DNA of 64,000 nt from JAEUIT01 sp034439815 (GTDB lineage: Bacteria > Planctomycetota > Phycisphaerae > Phycisphaerales > SM1A02): the NCBI GenBank assembly GCA_034439815.1, contig JAWXBD010000084.1:15318-79317 (forward strand), written 5' to 3'. The notes below the pieces were generated by a model. That model did no database searches. It saw only the letters and a list, made by a program, of their open reading frames with translations, and had not been told where the DNA came from. Each line of letters starts with the position of its first letter. The stretch's first letter is position 1. The position numbers were made by a program, and so were the translations under genes. This document shows, piece after piece, positions 8,182 to 17,449 of this stretch.

Positions 8182-9246
8182 GTGCGTCAGACGTTCGCGA
8201 TAGTTGCTGTGCTGGCGCTTTCCGCATCGGCCCTCGCACAGGAGACCGTCCCGGCGCCCGCAGCTTCACAGCCCGGCAGCGCATCACAAGCCGGCAGCCT
8301 CGGCATCGGATCGAAAGCACCCGCTCTCGCTGTCGAAGCGTGGGTCAAGGGGCAGCCCGTCGAATCGTTTGAGGCAGGACGGATCTATGTGATTGAAATC
8401 TGGGCGACATGGTGCGCTCCGTGCATCGCGGGCATTGGCCACCTGACCGGTGTGCAGCGCGAGTACAAGGATCACGGCGTTCAGATCATCGGACTCACGT
8501 CTGCGGACCCGAAGAACATGCGCGCGGCGGTCGAAAGTTTCGTGGCGGTGCGCGGCGACGGGATGGGATACACGGTCGCGTGGGATGCAGGACGGACGAC
8601 GTATGAACGGTACATGATCGCGTCGCGTCACCCGGGCATTCCTGCATGCTTCGTGGTCGGGAAGGACGGGACAATCGAGTACATCGGACATCCGCAGAAC
8701 CTCGACCTCGTGATTCCCAAGCTCGTCGACGGCACATGGGATCGCAGCGCCGGCCCCACCGACGTGCTTGCCGCGCAGGCAATGCAGGCGGAGGTCCGAC
8801 TGGTCGGAAAGTCGGACCCCAAGGCGGCGCTGGTGCAGTTCGCCGAAGTGGAGTCTCGCTGGCCGTTGTTCGCGAAGCAGTTCCTGCCGTACAAGGCCTC
8901 GCTGCAGCGAAGCGCCGGAGATCTCGATGGATCGAAGGCCTCGCTCGCGCGCGTGGTGGAAGTCGCGCTGGAGCGACACGACTTTCTGACCTTGCGAGGC
9001 TTGGCGGCGCAGTCGCTCGGCCGCAAAGCTGAGCCCGGTTCGCTCGACGAGGCATTGTCGCTCGCCACCGCAGCAGCGAAGACATCAAACGAGCGCGACG
9101 CGGCATCGATGCGCATTCTGGCAAAGATCCATCAGGCGCGCGGCGATCTCGACAAGGCGATCGAGGCGATGAAAAAGTCCGTGGAAACCGCAGGCCCGGA
9201 TCTCGCCGCGCGGATGGAGCGCGAGCTGCGCGAGTTGATGAAGTGA
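8182..9246 (+). CDS. exported TlpA-like thioredoxin-fold protein with helical repeat C-terminus
   Basis: The start is GTG 8182 with GAGGAG eight bases upstream, giving 354 residues. A signal peptide (FAIVAVLALSASALAQ) precedes an AhpC/TlpA thioredoxin domain (about residues 30-185). It has the active-site motif WATWCAPC, a GVQIIGLTSADP strand and a cis-Pro loop HPGIPACFV. Such periplasmic proteins reduce or exchange disulfides, for example during cytochrome c maturation. From residue 195 to the end the protein is helical with TPR-like spacing (DLDGSKASLARVVEVALE, RGDLDKAIEAMKKSVETAG), which could bind a partner. No cytochrome maturation genes are adjacent. Confidence 0.88.
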   Translation: MRQTFAIVAVLALSASALAQETVPAPAASQPGSASQAGSLGIGSKAPALAVEAWVKGQPVESFEAGRIYVIEIWATWCAPCIAGIGHLTGVQREYKDHGVQIIGLTSADPKNMRAAVESFVAVRGDGMGYTVAWDAGRTTYERYMIASRHPGIPACFVVGKDGTIEYIGHPQNLDLVIPKLVDGTWDRSAGPTDVLAAQAMQAEVRLVGKSDPKAALVQFAEVESRWPLFAKQFLPYKASLQRSAGDLDGSKASLARVVEVALERHDFLTLRGLAAQSLGRKAEPGSLDEALSLATAAAKTSNERDAASMRILAKIHQARGDLDKAIEAMKKSVETAGPDLAARMERELRELMK

Positions 9247-9256
9247 GGGGCGCGAC

Positions 9257-9358
9257 GAAGGAAGAAGTATGAAGTGTGAAGTTTGAAGTGCCGAAGACGC
9301 ATTCGCACTCGGGTGGACTTCTTCCTTCTTCCTTCTTCCTTCATCCTTCTTCCTTCCT
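9257..9358. repeat. heptamer arrays in inverted orientation
   Basis: The left array (about 9263-9288) is four copies of GAAGTNT-type heptamers. The right array (9318-9358) is six copies of CTTCTTC with single changes. The flanking gaaggaagaag (9257-9267) is the exact reverse complement of cttcttccttc in the right array, so the region can fold back. It sits between the convergent TlpA-like and giant GspK-like genes. Confidence 0.75.
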
Positions 9359-9477
9359 CCATCGCGGCCCAGTTCACTGGTCCGATGTCAAAAAGCCCGC
9401 GCCTGTCCGGATGAGCGTGACGAGGCGCGGGCGTGAAAATGGCTCGAAGATGTGCGGCGCCGAGAACTCGTGGTCAA

Positions 9478-12400
9478 TCAGTTCGGACTGTCGACCTTGC
9501 GAAGTGCGAGGATGCGCGGGCGGTCGCCCGGCTTCTGCACGTTGCTGCGGTCGACGATCATCACGTAGCGGCTGTCGTCGGCGATGAACTCCGGATTCGT
9601 GGCGTCCCACCGGCCTGACACCGGATCCTGACGCACGGCCTTCAGGCGGAAGTACACCGTGAAGACATCGCTGCGCGTCGTGACCAGATTGGAAATGCCG
9701 GAGAAGAGCAGATTGCGTTCTTCAACATCACCGGCAACGCGATCGGGAATCGTCAACCCTCCCACCGTCGGATTCGGATTCACGGTGTTGCGGCCGTTGT
9801 TCACATCGGTCGCGATGCGGTACGCCATGCCGTTGTGGTACTCGTACTGACTGTTGCCAAGCGTCGTCGTACTGGTGCGGTACGGATCCAGTCCGGCGAA
9901 TTCCATGCTGAAGCTGTTTTTGACCTTCCAGTCTTCAATCGGCGCAGCCGTCTCATTCATTGTGCGCTGCAGCAGCAGCAGCTCGCCGATCGAGACGATG
10001 CCCCGGTCGCCACGCATGCCCTGCGCCATGACCGTGCTGCCTTGGATGATCGGGCCGAGGAAGCCCGGAGTGCTCGCGATGTCGTCCTGCACCAGGCCAC
10101 GATCTACGTAGTGCGGCAGCGTGTCCTGAGGAGCGACGAACGGATCAATCATTCCCGAGACCCGCAGTGTTGTCCGGTCGCGATAACGCATGAAACTGTC
10201 GACGATGCGTGTGAACGGGTTGATGTCGAACGGAATCGGGACTTGCGGCGCCATGACGGTCGAGGATCCGAAGTCCGTATCGTTACTCGCGAGCCGCGTC
10301 ATATGCGGCAGTGTGCGCATCGACTCGGGCAGCGCTGTATTGAGGTTCACGAGCCCCGGCGTCATCGCACCGGCGTAGCCCGCGGCATTGCGCGGCCGGC
10401 GCAGTTCCGCTTCATCGAGCTCGAACACCGAGATGGTTCCGTCGCCGTCAATATCAAGCCGCTTCGCGCCACGGTCATCGCATACGACCGCGTCGAAGAT
10501 CGCGACGCCTGCGGGCAGCGCCGGGACATACGGCGCGCTCGGCGGCGTGCCGAGCACGCTGGTCGGACCGTCGGTCGGTCCACTCTCGTTGCCGGGCGAG
10601 ATTGAAGGATCGAGGAACGGCGTGATGCGCAGTCGATTCACGAATGCACCGCGTCCTGCCGGCTGATCAGTCGCGTCCTCTTCCTGCAGCATGATCTCGC
10701 CGAAGGTCTTCTCTGTCGTGGGATCGCTGAAGCCGGTCGAGATGTCGATCACCGGTCCCCAGCAGAAGACATTCAGCAGCTCGCCGATCTGCGTGAAGTC
10801 GGCGTCCTTGTGCAGCATCTGGAGCGGTGCACGGAACGCGGTGAAGTCCTTCGCCTTCACCCAGTCATTCTGCTGCCAGCCCTTGTCGCCGATCACCACA
10901 CCGGCGGGGAAATTGCCGTTGGCATCCGCGTACGGGAATCCCATGCCATAGACGTTGTCGGCGATGCCGGCCTGCTGCCGCACGGCGCACGGGAAGAACG
11001 TCGGTTTGCCACGTCGCTCTTCGCCGAAAATGCTGCGGTAGCTGTAGTTGATCCAGAGGTCCGGCCCGTCGGGATCCTGACCGAACGCGTACGTGTCACC
11101 CTTGAACGTCACGCTTCCGCCGTTGCTGGCGCTGCCGTCCACCGTCTGCTTGGGAAGAACTGGTGCACCGGGCAGACTGAAGACGTAGCGCGGGTTGCTC
11201 TCGTTGACGCGCACGATGCCGTCGCCCGTCGTATTGCCGGTGGGCCAGGTGTCCCACGTCCAGGCGCGGCTTGCACGGCACCACGCGACGAAATAGTCAT
11301 CGGTGCCGATGCGGATGCCGTCCATGAAGTTGCGGGCGGGCGGATTGCCCGGGAGGTACTCGAAGCCCTTCTTCGGAGGGAAGTGCTGTGCATCGGTGAA
11401 CAGCCGCGAGACAGACTCAGCAAACTCGTTCGACGGGACGCCGCTGACGCGATTGTCAAAGCGGTCGACCACCACGTCAGCCGGCAGGGTCGCCCCGAGT
11501 CCGGCCTGCGGGAGGATGCGCCATACGAGTTCGACGGATTCGCCGTTGGGGTCGTTGAAGTCACCCACCGGATTGTCAGCGGGCGACGGAATCGGAGTGG
11601 AGAGCCACGCCGAGCTCGCATTGAAGAGCTGCGTCTGCTGAATCGGTTCGGCATCTGGACTGAATACTTCCGTCTTCTCGATGTCGAGGAAGTCGAGCCA
11701 CGTCGCAGTCTGGTTGAACGTGCCCGGCGGCGTCTCGATGTTGGACTCCTGGATCGCGTACACGATCGCAGTGGTCGGCCCCAGCTCGGTCGCCGCACCG
11801 AGGGTCGTGGTCGGCGGGAACGCGAACGTCCTTCCAAAGACCTTGATGCGGAATCCAAACAGGCTGATCGGCGTGCTGTGCGGGTTCGCGACCTGGACAG
11901 CAACGACGGCGCCGGGCTTCGAACTGGAATCGACGAAGTGCTCCCCTCCGCCGAGGAAGATCTGCGGGACGTCGTACGGGCCGGTGATGCCAGGGACCAC
12001 CCCGACCATTGCGGGATCGATCGCGCTCTTCGGATACACGAGCGCGAAGAACACCTCCATGATGAACGGGTGCTTCTCCTGGCCGATGTAGCGCCAGTCC
12101 GGCTCGATCGGATCCTGAACACCGAGCGCCGGATGCAGTGGCGTGTCGATGTGTGGCAGCCCCGACGCGAGCTGGAGAGGCTCGTCGCGCCACTGATCAA
12201 TGTTCGCCGTCATGCTCGCAGCCATCTGCCGCGTCTTGTCGTACTGAGCGCGCTGATAGGCGATCGCCTGGTTTCCCGCGAGCGCAAGGTACGACTGATA
12301 GGCGGTGCCGCCGCCGGACAGCGGCCACGACCGGGTCAGCGACCGCTCAAGCAGGTTCTGAAGATCCGCGCGCCATTCGCGCCGATTCGTCTCGATCACC

Positions 12401-14463
12401 GCCGCCGTGATTGCGGACAAGGAGCCGGCAAGAGGCACATCCATCGCACGGCGCAGATCAATCCGCTTCGTCTGCCGCACATATGCCGCGTAGTCGAGCT
12501 CGCCGGCGACCGGGTTCTCGATCGTCGTGATGTCACCGTCGGTGTCGGCGGTCAAGCCGTCACGGTTGTAGTCGATGCGCGGATCAGGATAGGGCGACGG
12601 CCACAGCCACGCAGGCAGGAGGTCGTTGCGGGCGCCGCTGATCGTGGTGATCTTGCGGCGGTTATCGAGCAGCAGCGCGCGAGCGCTCAACTGCTGCAGC
12701 CCCTCGTTCGTCTCGGCACGCTGCGGATTGGAGCGCAGGAACGAGAACACATTGTCCTGCGTGTTCAGCGCCCGTTCGAGGCGCGAAAGCACCCACGGGG
12801 TGTTCTGGCCGTGATAGGCGCGCAGCTCGAGTTCTTCGCCAATGCCGAACGGCGTGAGCGCCGACGCCGGCAGATCACGGCGAAGCGCGCCGCTCTTGAA
12901 GTAGCGCTGCCGCTCGATTGCGGAGTAGAACTCGGCCTGTTCGGCTGCGGGATAGCTGAAGTCGGCGATGAAGTTGTTCGGGTCTGCGGCACCAATCGCA
13001 TCCTTCATCCCGATCGCTTGGAGAAATGTCAGGCTGTCGGTGTTGAAATCGCCAAAGCGGTCCTGCGACCAGCCGATCACGACCGGCGCATACAGCGGAT
13101 TCGGCCCCGACATGTCAGCCGGCAGAAACAAGGTCGGTATGCCCGCATTGATGCTGTCGTAGTTGTTCGCGGGATTGTCGAAGAAGCCGACCTGCAAGCC
13201 GGTGGTGTTCGAGATGCCGACGAGTGCGACGTCCGACGGGTTGTACCCGACGGTGTTGCGCTGATTGAAACGGCTCGCGACGTTCAGGTTCACGAGCGAC
13301 GAGTTGTCGACCACCGACACCGCGACGAGATAGCGGAGCGAGCGCTCCACCGTCTGCGGCGCGAGGAACCAGAATGCATCCGTGAAGCCGTCACCGTCGG
13401 TGTCGGCGAACGTGCTGGACACCGCGTAGCGCAGGTCGAATGGCAGATCCGCGAGCCGGAAGAAATTCGGCAGACAGTTGTTGGTCGCGTAGTTCGTCAG
13501 ATAGCTCGAACCGGCGTTCGGCGCCGCGAACCACGCATCGCGGCGAGTTCGGAACTCCTCCGCGTTGCTGACACCGTTCGGCGGAAAGTTCGGGAGCCAC
13601 TGCTCGTACGGCATGCCGAGCGCCATCGGGTTGCCGATGCTCTCGTCGGTCACGAAGAGCGTGTTCGGAAGAATGTCCGAAATGTCTTTCGCGACGCGGA
13701 AGCCGTTGTTCGACGCCGCGAGCCACGAGAGATGCGCCCAGTGCGAGAACGAGTCGGGGATACCGTCGTTGTTCGAATCAATGCGCACGGGCTCCGTCGA
13801 ACGCAGGAGGCGGTTGTCGCCGAAGCCTGGATTGCCGTAGGGATTCCAGTCGCCGATCGGCAGGTTGTTGGCGCCGAGGATCGATCCGTTTGGTTCGCCG
13901 GGACCGCGGGGCAAGAGCGTGGCGTTCGGCGCGACCGTCGACAGAAAGTCCGGCCAGTTTGTCCACGGACGGGTCTCGTACGGCGCGAAGTTGTACGCGA
14001 AGTCCGGCAGCAGATCGGGCTCGTCTCTGTTGCCGTCGCGGTCGAAGTCGAACCAGTCCCTGGCGTCACGATCGATACCGAAGAGGCGTGCGGTCGGCTC
14101 GATGTTGAGGCGCGCAAAGAAGTTCGTCACCGTGCGGATCGACGTGTCATTCGGGTCGCTGCGATAGCCCGCAGTATTGTACAGCGCGTCCGGATCAATC
14201 GGCTGCGGAAAGATCGCGTCCGCAAGCATCATGCTGAGATCGTCGCTGACGGCCTCGGCGCGAGTGTCGCGCTGCGTCGCCTGCTGCTGGGCGCTCGACA
14301 CATTCCGTCCCGCCTGCGTGCGCGAAATGAACGCGGTCGCGATGATCACGAGCAGCACGAGGATCGCCGTCACGAGGATCAGCGCGTTGCCGCGCCGACG
14401 CTGCGGCGGAGAGGAATGCATACGACGGGTGTGACTGCGAACTACTGGCCGAACTACTGGCAT
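9478..14463 (-). CDS. giant GspK/PilX-like pseudopilin-associated protein with calcium-type motifs
   Basis: This is the last gene of the pseudopilin run. ATG 14463 gives 1661 residues; TTG 14529, just after the upstream stop, is an alternative. The N-terminus is short and basic, then a single hydrophobic helix: RRRGNALILVTAILVLLV, with no Glu at the +5 position, as in GspK and PilX. Several D-x-D-x-D-G loops occur (near residues 138, 226, 351, 630-643 and an EF-hand-like DIDGDGTISVFE near 1335), suggesting calcium binding. The rest is long, Asn/Pro-rich and not recognised. GspK proteins usually have 300-350 residues, so this one is about five times larger. By position it would cap the pseudopilus tip; that is inference. 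Confidence 0.8.
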   Translation of the reverse strand: MPVVRPVVRSHTRRMHSSPPQRRRGNALILVTAILVLLVIIATAFISRTQAGRNVSSAQQQATQRDTRAEAVSDDLSMMLADAIFPQPIDPDALYNTAGYRSDPNDTSIRTVTNFFARLNIEPTARLFGIDRDARDWFDFDRDGNRDEPDLLPDFAYNFAPYETRPWTNWPDFLSTVAPNATLLPRGPGEPNGSILGANNLPIGDWNPYGNPGFGDNRLLRSTEPVRIDSNNDGIPDSFSHWAHLSWLAASNNGFRVAKDISDILPNTLFVTDESIGNPMALGMPYEQWLPNFPPNGVSNAEEFRTRRDAWFAAPNAGSSYLTNYATNNCLPNFFRLADLPFDLRYAVSSTFADTDGDGFTDAFWFLAPQTVERSLRYLVAVSVVDNSSLVNLNVASRFNQRNTVGYNPSDVALVGISNTTGLQVGFFDNPANNYDSINAGIPTLFLPADMSGPNPLYAPVVIGWSQDRFGDFNTDSLTFLQAIGMKDAIGAADPNNFIADFSYPAAEQAEFYSAIERQRYFKSGALRRDLPASALTPFGIGEELELRAYHGQNTPWVLSRLERALNTQDNVFSFLRSNPQRAETNEGLQQLSARALLLDNRRKITTISGARNDLLPAWLWPSPYPDPRIDYNRDGLTADTDGDITTIENPVAGELDYAAYVRQTKRIDLRRAMDVPLAGSLSAITAAVIETNRREWRADLQNLLERSLTRSWPLSGGGTAYQSYLALAGNQAIAYQRAQYDKTRQMAASMTANIDQWRDEPLQLASGLPHIDTPLHPALGVQDPIEPDWRYIGQEKHPFIMEVFFALVYPKSAIDPAMVGVVPGITGPYDVPQIFLGGGEHFVDSSSKPGAVVAVQVANPHSTPISLFGFRIKVFGRTFAFPPTTTLGAATELGPTTAIVYAIQESNIETPPGTFNQTATWLDFLDIEKTEVFSPDAEPIQQTQLFNASSAWLSTPIPSPADNPVGDFNDPNGESVELVWRILPQAGLGATLPADVVVDRFDNRVSGVPSNEFAESVSRLFTDAQHFPPKKGFEYLPGNPPARNFMDGIRIGTDDYFVAWCRASRAWTWDTWPTGNTTGDGIVRVNESNPRYVFSLPGAPVLPKQTVDGSASNGGSVTFKGDTYAFGQDPDGPDLWINYSYRSIFGEERRGKPTFFPCAVRQQAGIADNVYGMGFPYADANGNFPAGVVIGDKGWQQNDWVKAKDFTAFRAPLQMLHKDADFTQIGELLNVFCWGPVIDISTGFSDPTTEKTFGEIMLQEEDATDQPAGRGAFVNRLRITPFLDPSISPGNESGPTDGPTSVLGTPPSAPYVPALPAGVAIFDAVVCDDRGAKRLDIDGDGTISVFELDEAELRRPRNAAGYAGAMTPGLVNLNTALPESMRTLPHMTRLASNDTDFGSSTVMAPQVPIPFDINPFTRIVDSFMRYRDRTTLRVSGMIDPFVAPQDTLPHYVDRGLVQDDIASTPGFLGPIIQGSTVMAQGMRGDRGIVSIGELLLLQRTMNETAAPIEDWKVKNSFSMEFAGLDPYRTSTTTLGNSQYEYHNGMAYRIATDVNNGRNTVNPNPTVGGLTIPDRVAGDVEERNLLFSGISNLVTTRSDVFTVYFRLKAVRQDPVSGRWDATNPEFIADDSRYVMIVDRSNVQKPGDRPRILALRKVDSPN

Positions 14464-14525
14464 GGGTGAAACCCTTCTGCTGGTCGGTGGGCGCGTATGG
14501 AAATGCAGACTCTGACGCGCGGGAC

Positions 14526-16172
14526 TCAACGACGGGGAAGCTCGACAACAAACTGGAACGTGCGCCCCTCGGGGAAGCGCTGCTGGGAATCATGCAGAGT
14601 GAACGTGAACCGCAAAGCGGTGGGCCACGGTGTGTAGCCGGCTGCCGGATCGGGACCGATCTGGTTGGTGGCCGAGTTGAACGGCAGCGATCGCGTGCTG
14701 TTGAAGCCGAACACCGCCTCGTACACACGAACACCGAATTGGGCGTTGAACAGCGGATATCCGACCAGCTCCGCCGGACCGGAAGTGACGAACGGACCCT
14801 CGATGTTCGACGGGTAGATCGGGAGGCCGACACATCCCAACTCGCCGACGCAGTCGCCGTCATAGACCTTGACTCGGTGCGGCACCGCCGTCTCATCCGA
14901 ATTCAGCGGAAACACGCCGCGGTCCGCATCGGGCATGCCGAACCACGGATGCTCACCGTTGTCGTTGACGACGAAGCCGACCCACTCGTCACCGCTGGCG
15001 GGCTGCGCCGGAGTCGGGTCGACCGTGCTGCCGTCTTCAGCCGACTCCCGTCCGGTCCGGTCAGCCCACGTCCATTCGACGATGAAGGAAGAGCAGCCGG
15101 GCGCCAGCGTCGGTGTCGTCAGCATCTGATCAATGCGGTCTGTGCTGCCCGACGGCGGCACCTTCTCGGCGCGCGGAAAGCGCAGGGGATTCGGACTCGC
15201 CGATGTCCCGCCCGGCACTTCAAGCGACCGGAGGATCTGCGTCCGCTGATCGAACCAGTTCCAGTTGGTGTCACCGAAATTCGTCACCGTCTGGCGGATC
15301 TTGTCGAGCGTGCTCGCGGCGATGTCAACGCGCGACGAAAACGGACCGGAGTCGTACGTGTTTAAGCCGGCCGTGCTGGCCGTCGTCAACCAGATGCTGA
15401 GGGCCGAGTTCTTGGGATCGGACGTGCGGTTGTTGAATCGAAGGAAGCCGTTCGTTCCGTCGTCGGCAAGCAGCAGCGCCTGCCGCGCGAGGATCCACTC
15501 GCGTGCCGGGGGCTGCGTCGCGAGCACTACTTGGCCGTTCGCGCCGGTCGACCAGTTCACCGTGGTCACGCCCCACTCACCGAGATTCGGCACCTCAAAC
15601 GTCCATGGGCAGATCGGAGCGCCGTTCTCCTTTCCGCCGAGATACGCGTCCATTCCGGGCTTGGCGTTGCGCAGCTGAATCGCATGGCCGTAGTACACGC
15701 GCGCCGCCATCGCCTGCTTGTTCGGCCAGTAGTAATCACCAGGATCGCCAGTGAAATCATCACTGCCCGCATAGACCGTCGAGTGCTGCTGCCCGTCGAC
15801 GAAGAAGACGAGCCGATCACAGCGCAGCTTCGCGTTGGCCGGCTGCGCCGAGTTCAGCAGCGGCCCCGATGGCGCATTGACATCGTTGCGGACTTCCACG
15901 TTCTGAATCGCCACAAAGCCCTGGGCGCTCAGCCGCGCGAGGTCGGCGCGGATCTGCCGCTCCATCGTCTGCGCCGTCTGCATGATGTCGGCGTTCGCTT
16001 CGCCGGCACCCGTGACTTTGCTCACGGTGCCGAAGATCCGCGCCGTCGCGATGATGACGACGATCAGGATCGCGACCGCGACCATCAGTTCCGTCAGCGT
16101 GAACGCGCGGGCGCGCGGGCCGCGCTGAGCATTCGGAGCATGCTGATCATGCGGCATGGACGTGTGTCGCAT
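14526..16172 (-). CDS. GspJ/PilW-like pseudopilin, enlarged
   Basis: ATG 16172 overlaps the upstream stop as TGATG, a typical coupled start, and gives 548 residues. The prepilin signal is clear: a basic leader ending RARA, then FTLTELMVAVAILIVVIIAT, with Phe +1 and Glu +5 for prepilin peptidase cleavage and N-methylation. Position after GspH- and GspI-like genes and before the GspK-like gene fits GspJ. Members of that family usually have about 200 residues; here a large unrecognised globular region follows the helix, with four Cys between about residues 405 and 465. Confidence 0.85.
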   Translation of the reverse strand: MRHTSMPHDQHAPNAQRGPRARAFTLTELMVAVAILIVVIIATARIFGTVSKVTGAGEANADIMQTAQTMERQIRADLARLSAQGFVAIQNVEVRNDVNAPSGPLLNSAQPANAKLRCDRLVFFVDGQQHSTVYAGSDDFTGDPGDYYWPNKQAMAARVYYGHAIQLRNAKPGMDAYLGGKENGAPICPWTFEVPNLGEWGVTTVNWSTGANGQVVLATQPPAREWILARQALLLADDGTNGFLRFNNRTSDPKNSALSIWLTTASTAGLNTYDSGPFSSRVDIAASTLDKIRQTVTNFGDTNWNWFDQRTQILRSLEVPGGTSASPNPLRFPRAEKVPPSGSTDRIDQMLTTPTLAPGCSSFIVEWTWADRTGRESAEDGSTVDPTPAQPASGDEWVGFVVNDNGEHPWFGMPDADRGVFPLNSDETAVPHRVKVYDGDCVGELGCVGLPIYPSNIEGPFVTSGPAELVGYPLFNAQFGVRVYEAVFGFNSTRSLPFNSATNQIGPDPAAGYTPWPTALRFTFTLHDSQQRFPEGRTFQFVVELPRR

Positions 16173-17449
16173 CAGAGTTCCTCCACCGTCATGTAGATCG
16201 GGGCGATCGTCGTGCCGGCGCTGTCGCGGATCGGCATGAACCACACCTGGACCGCGCCTTCACTGTCGATCCGTGAACCGTTGACGCCAGGCCCCGCGCC
16301 GTAGACGGCGGACGGCTGCATTGCGGGCACCGGCCGAGCGAGCTTCACGGGACCGTCAGCCGGCACCCGACGTCCGGACAGGACGCGGTGAATGTTGTTG
16401 TTCTGATCGAGGATCCACTGCCCCGGCACCTGCCACATGAAGCGCGGCTTCGTGAGGTCAAAGTTGGCGGGGTTGGTGGTCGACGCAGTCAACGGAACGT
16501 CGGTCGGATCGATCGTTGAGTTCCACTCATCGATCGGGGGCGCGACCCACGGATCCCCGGCGTCGCACTTGAAGATGTACGGCAATGGCGATCGTTCGAC
16601 TTCCTGCGGGCAATCCTGCGCGTCGCCGGCAGGATCCGCCGGACGCACCGAATAAAGCACGGGCTGGCCGCCCGGAAAGCTCACGCGGTAGACAAACACG
16701 GCCACCTGCACGCGCCCCTGGAAGCGGCGGAACATGCAGTCCCAGACGTACTGCGGCCTGTCGGTGCCGGTGAAGTAGTCCGTCCCCATCGGCCAGTAGC
16801 GTTCACGCTGCTTGATGAAGACAGCGGGCTCGGGCTTGGCGCGCAGCCAGTCGGCAGCGGCGGTGTTATTTAAGATCGCGTAGCGCGCGGGGTTGTACGG
16901 AATCCCGTAGAGAACCGGCGAATTCGTGGGCCAGCCGTCATTCATCTCCGTCGCCATGCTGAGCGATGAGAACGGCGGAAGGCTGAACTCCCGGCGCGAG
17001 TACTGCTGACTGAAGATGTCAATCGCGCCCTCGTCCTGCGCCGTGGCGTTGTCGTCAAAGATGAAGCCGGGGCGCATCCACGGCCAGTCGGACTGAATCG
17101 TGCCCACGATCTCGTCTGCGCGACCACCTCCATTGGGACCGACGGAGTACCCGCCCGTGAAGGGATTGAAGTCGGAGAACGCGCCGAAATCGCTCTGGTG
17201 CAGGCGCGACCGGATCAACGCCATCGCGCTCTCGGCCACCATCGGTCCCAGCGTGTCGTCATTGCTCTGCCGCTGCAACGTGATCCCTGCGGGGAAAATC
17301 GAAGCGACAGAAATGACGCCGATGCCGAGGATGAAGATCGCCAGCAGCAGTTCGGCGAGCGAAAAGCCGCGGCGATTCGTCCGCGCGACTCGAGCTCGTT
17401 TCACGGGTGGAGCATGTCGACCGTCATTCATGTGGTGCGTTGCAATCAC
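16172..17449 (-). CDS. GspI/PilV-like pseudopilin, enlarged
   Basis: I choose GTG 17449: it overlaps the upstream stop by four bases (GTGA) and has GGAGG seven bases before it, giving 425 residues. ATG 17431 is a possible alternative (419). The prepilin signal reads NRRG then FSLAELLLAIFILGIGVISV, with Gly -1, Phe +1 and Glu +5. The helix is followed by an ASIFPAGITLQRQ segment, and the fourth place in the pseudopilin row fits GspI/PilV. It is more than twice the usual length, with a large unknown globular part. Confidence 0.85.
   Translation of the reverse strand: MIATHHMNDGRHAPPVKRARVARTNRRGFSLAELLLAIFILGIGVISVASIFPAGITLQRQSNDDTLGPMVAESAMALIRSRLHQSDFGAFSDFNPFTGGYSVGPNGGGRADEIVGTIQSDWPWMRPGFIFDDNATAQDEGAIDIFSQQYSRREFSLPPFSSLSMATEMNDGWPTNSPVLYGIPYNPARYAILNNTAAADWLRAKPEPAVFIKQRERYWPMGTDYFTGTDRPQYVWDCMFRRFQGRVQVAVFVYRVSFPGGQPVLYSVRPADPAGDAQDCPQEVERSPLPYIFKCDAGDPWVAPPIDEWNSTIDPTDVPLTASTTNPANFDLTKPRFMWQVPGQWILDQNNNIHRVLSGRRVPADGPVKLARPVPAMQPSAVYGAGPGVNGSRIDSEGAVQVWFMPIRDSAGTTIAPIYMTVEEL

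Noticed and set aside
9318..9358. rho-independent terminator with T-rich tail
   Set aside because: The T/C-rich stretch is a heptamer array, not a T-run after a GC-rich stem.
10810..14469. 1219-codon open frame on the plus strand, opposite the giant GspK-like gene
   Set aside because: Its translation is dominated by Arg/Asp/Val low-complexity typical of the antisense of a GC-rich gene. The minus frame has a pseudopilin-type start, calcium loops and fits the operon.
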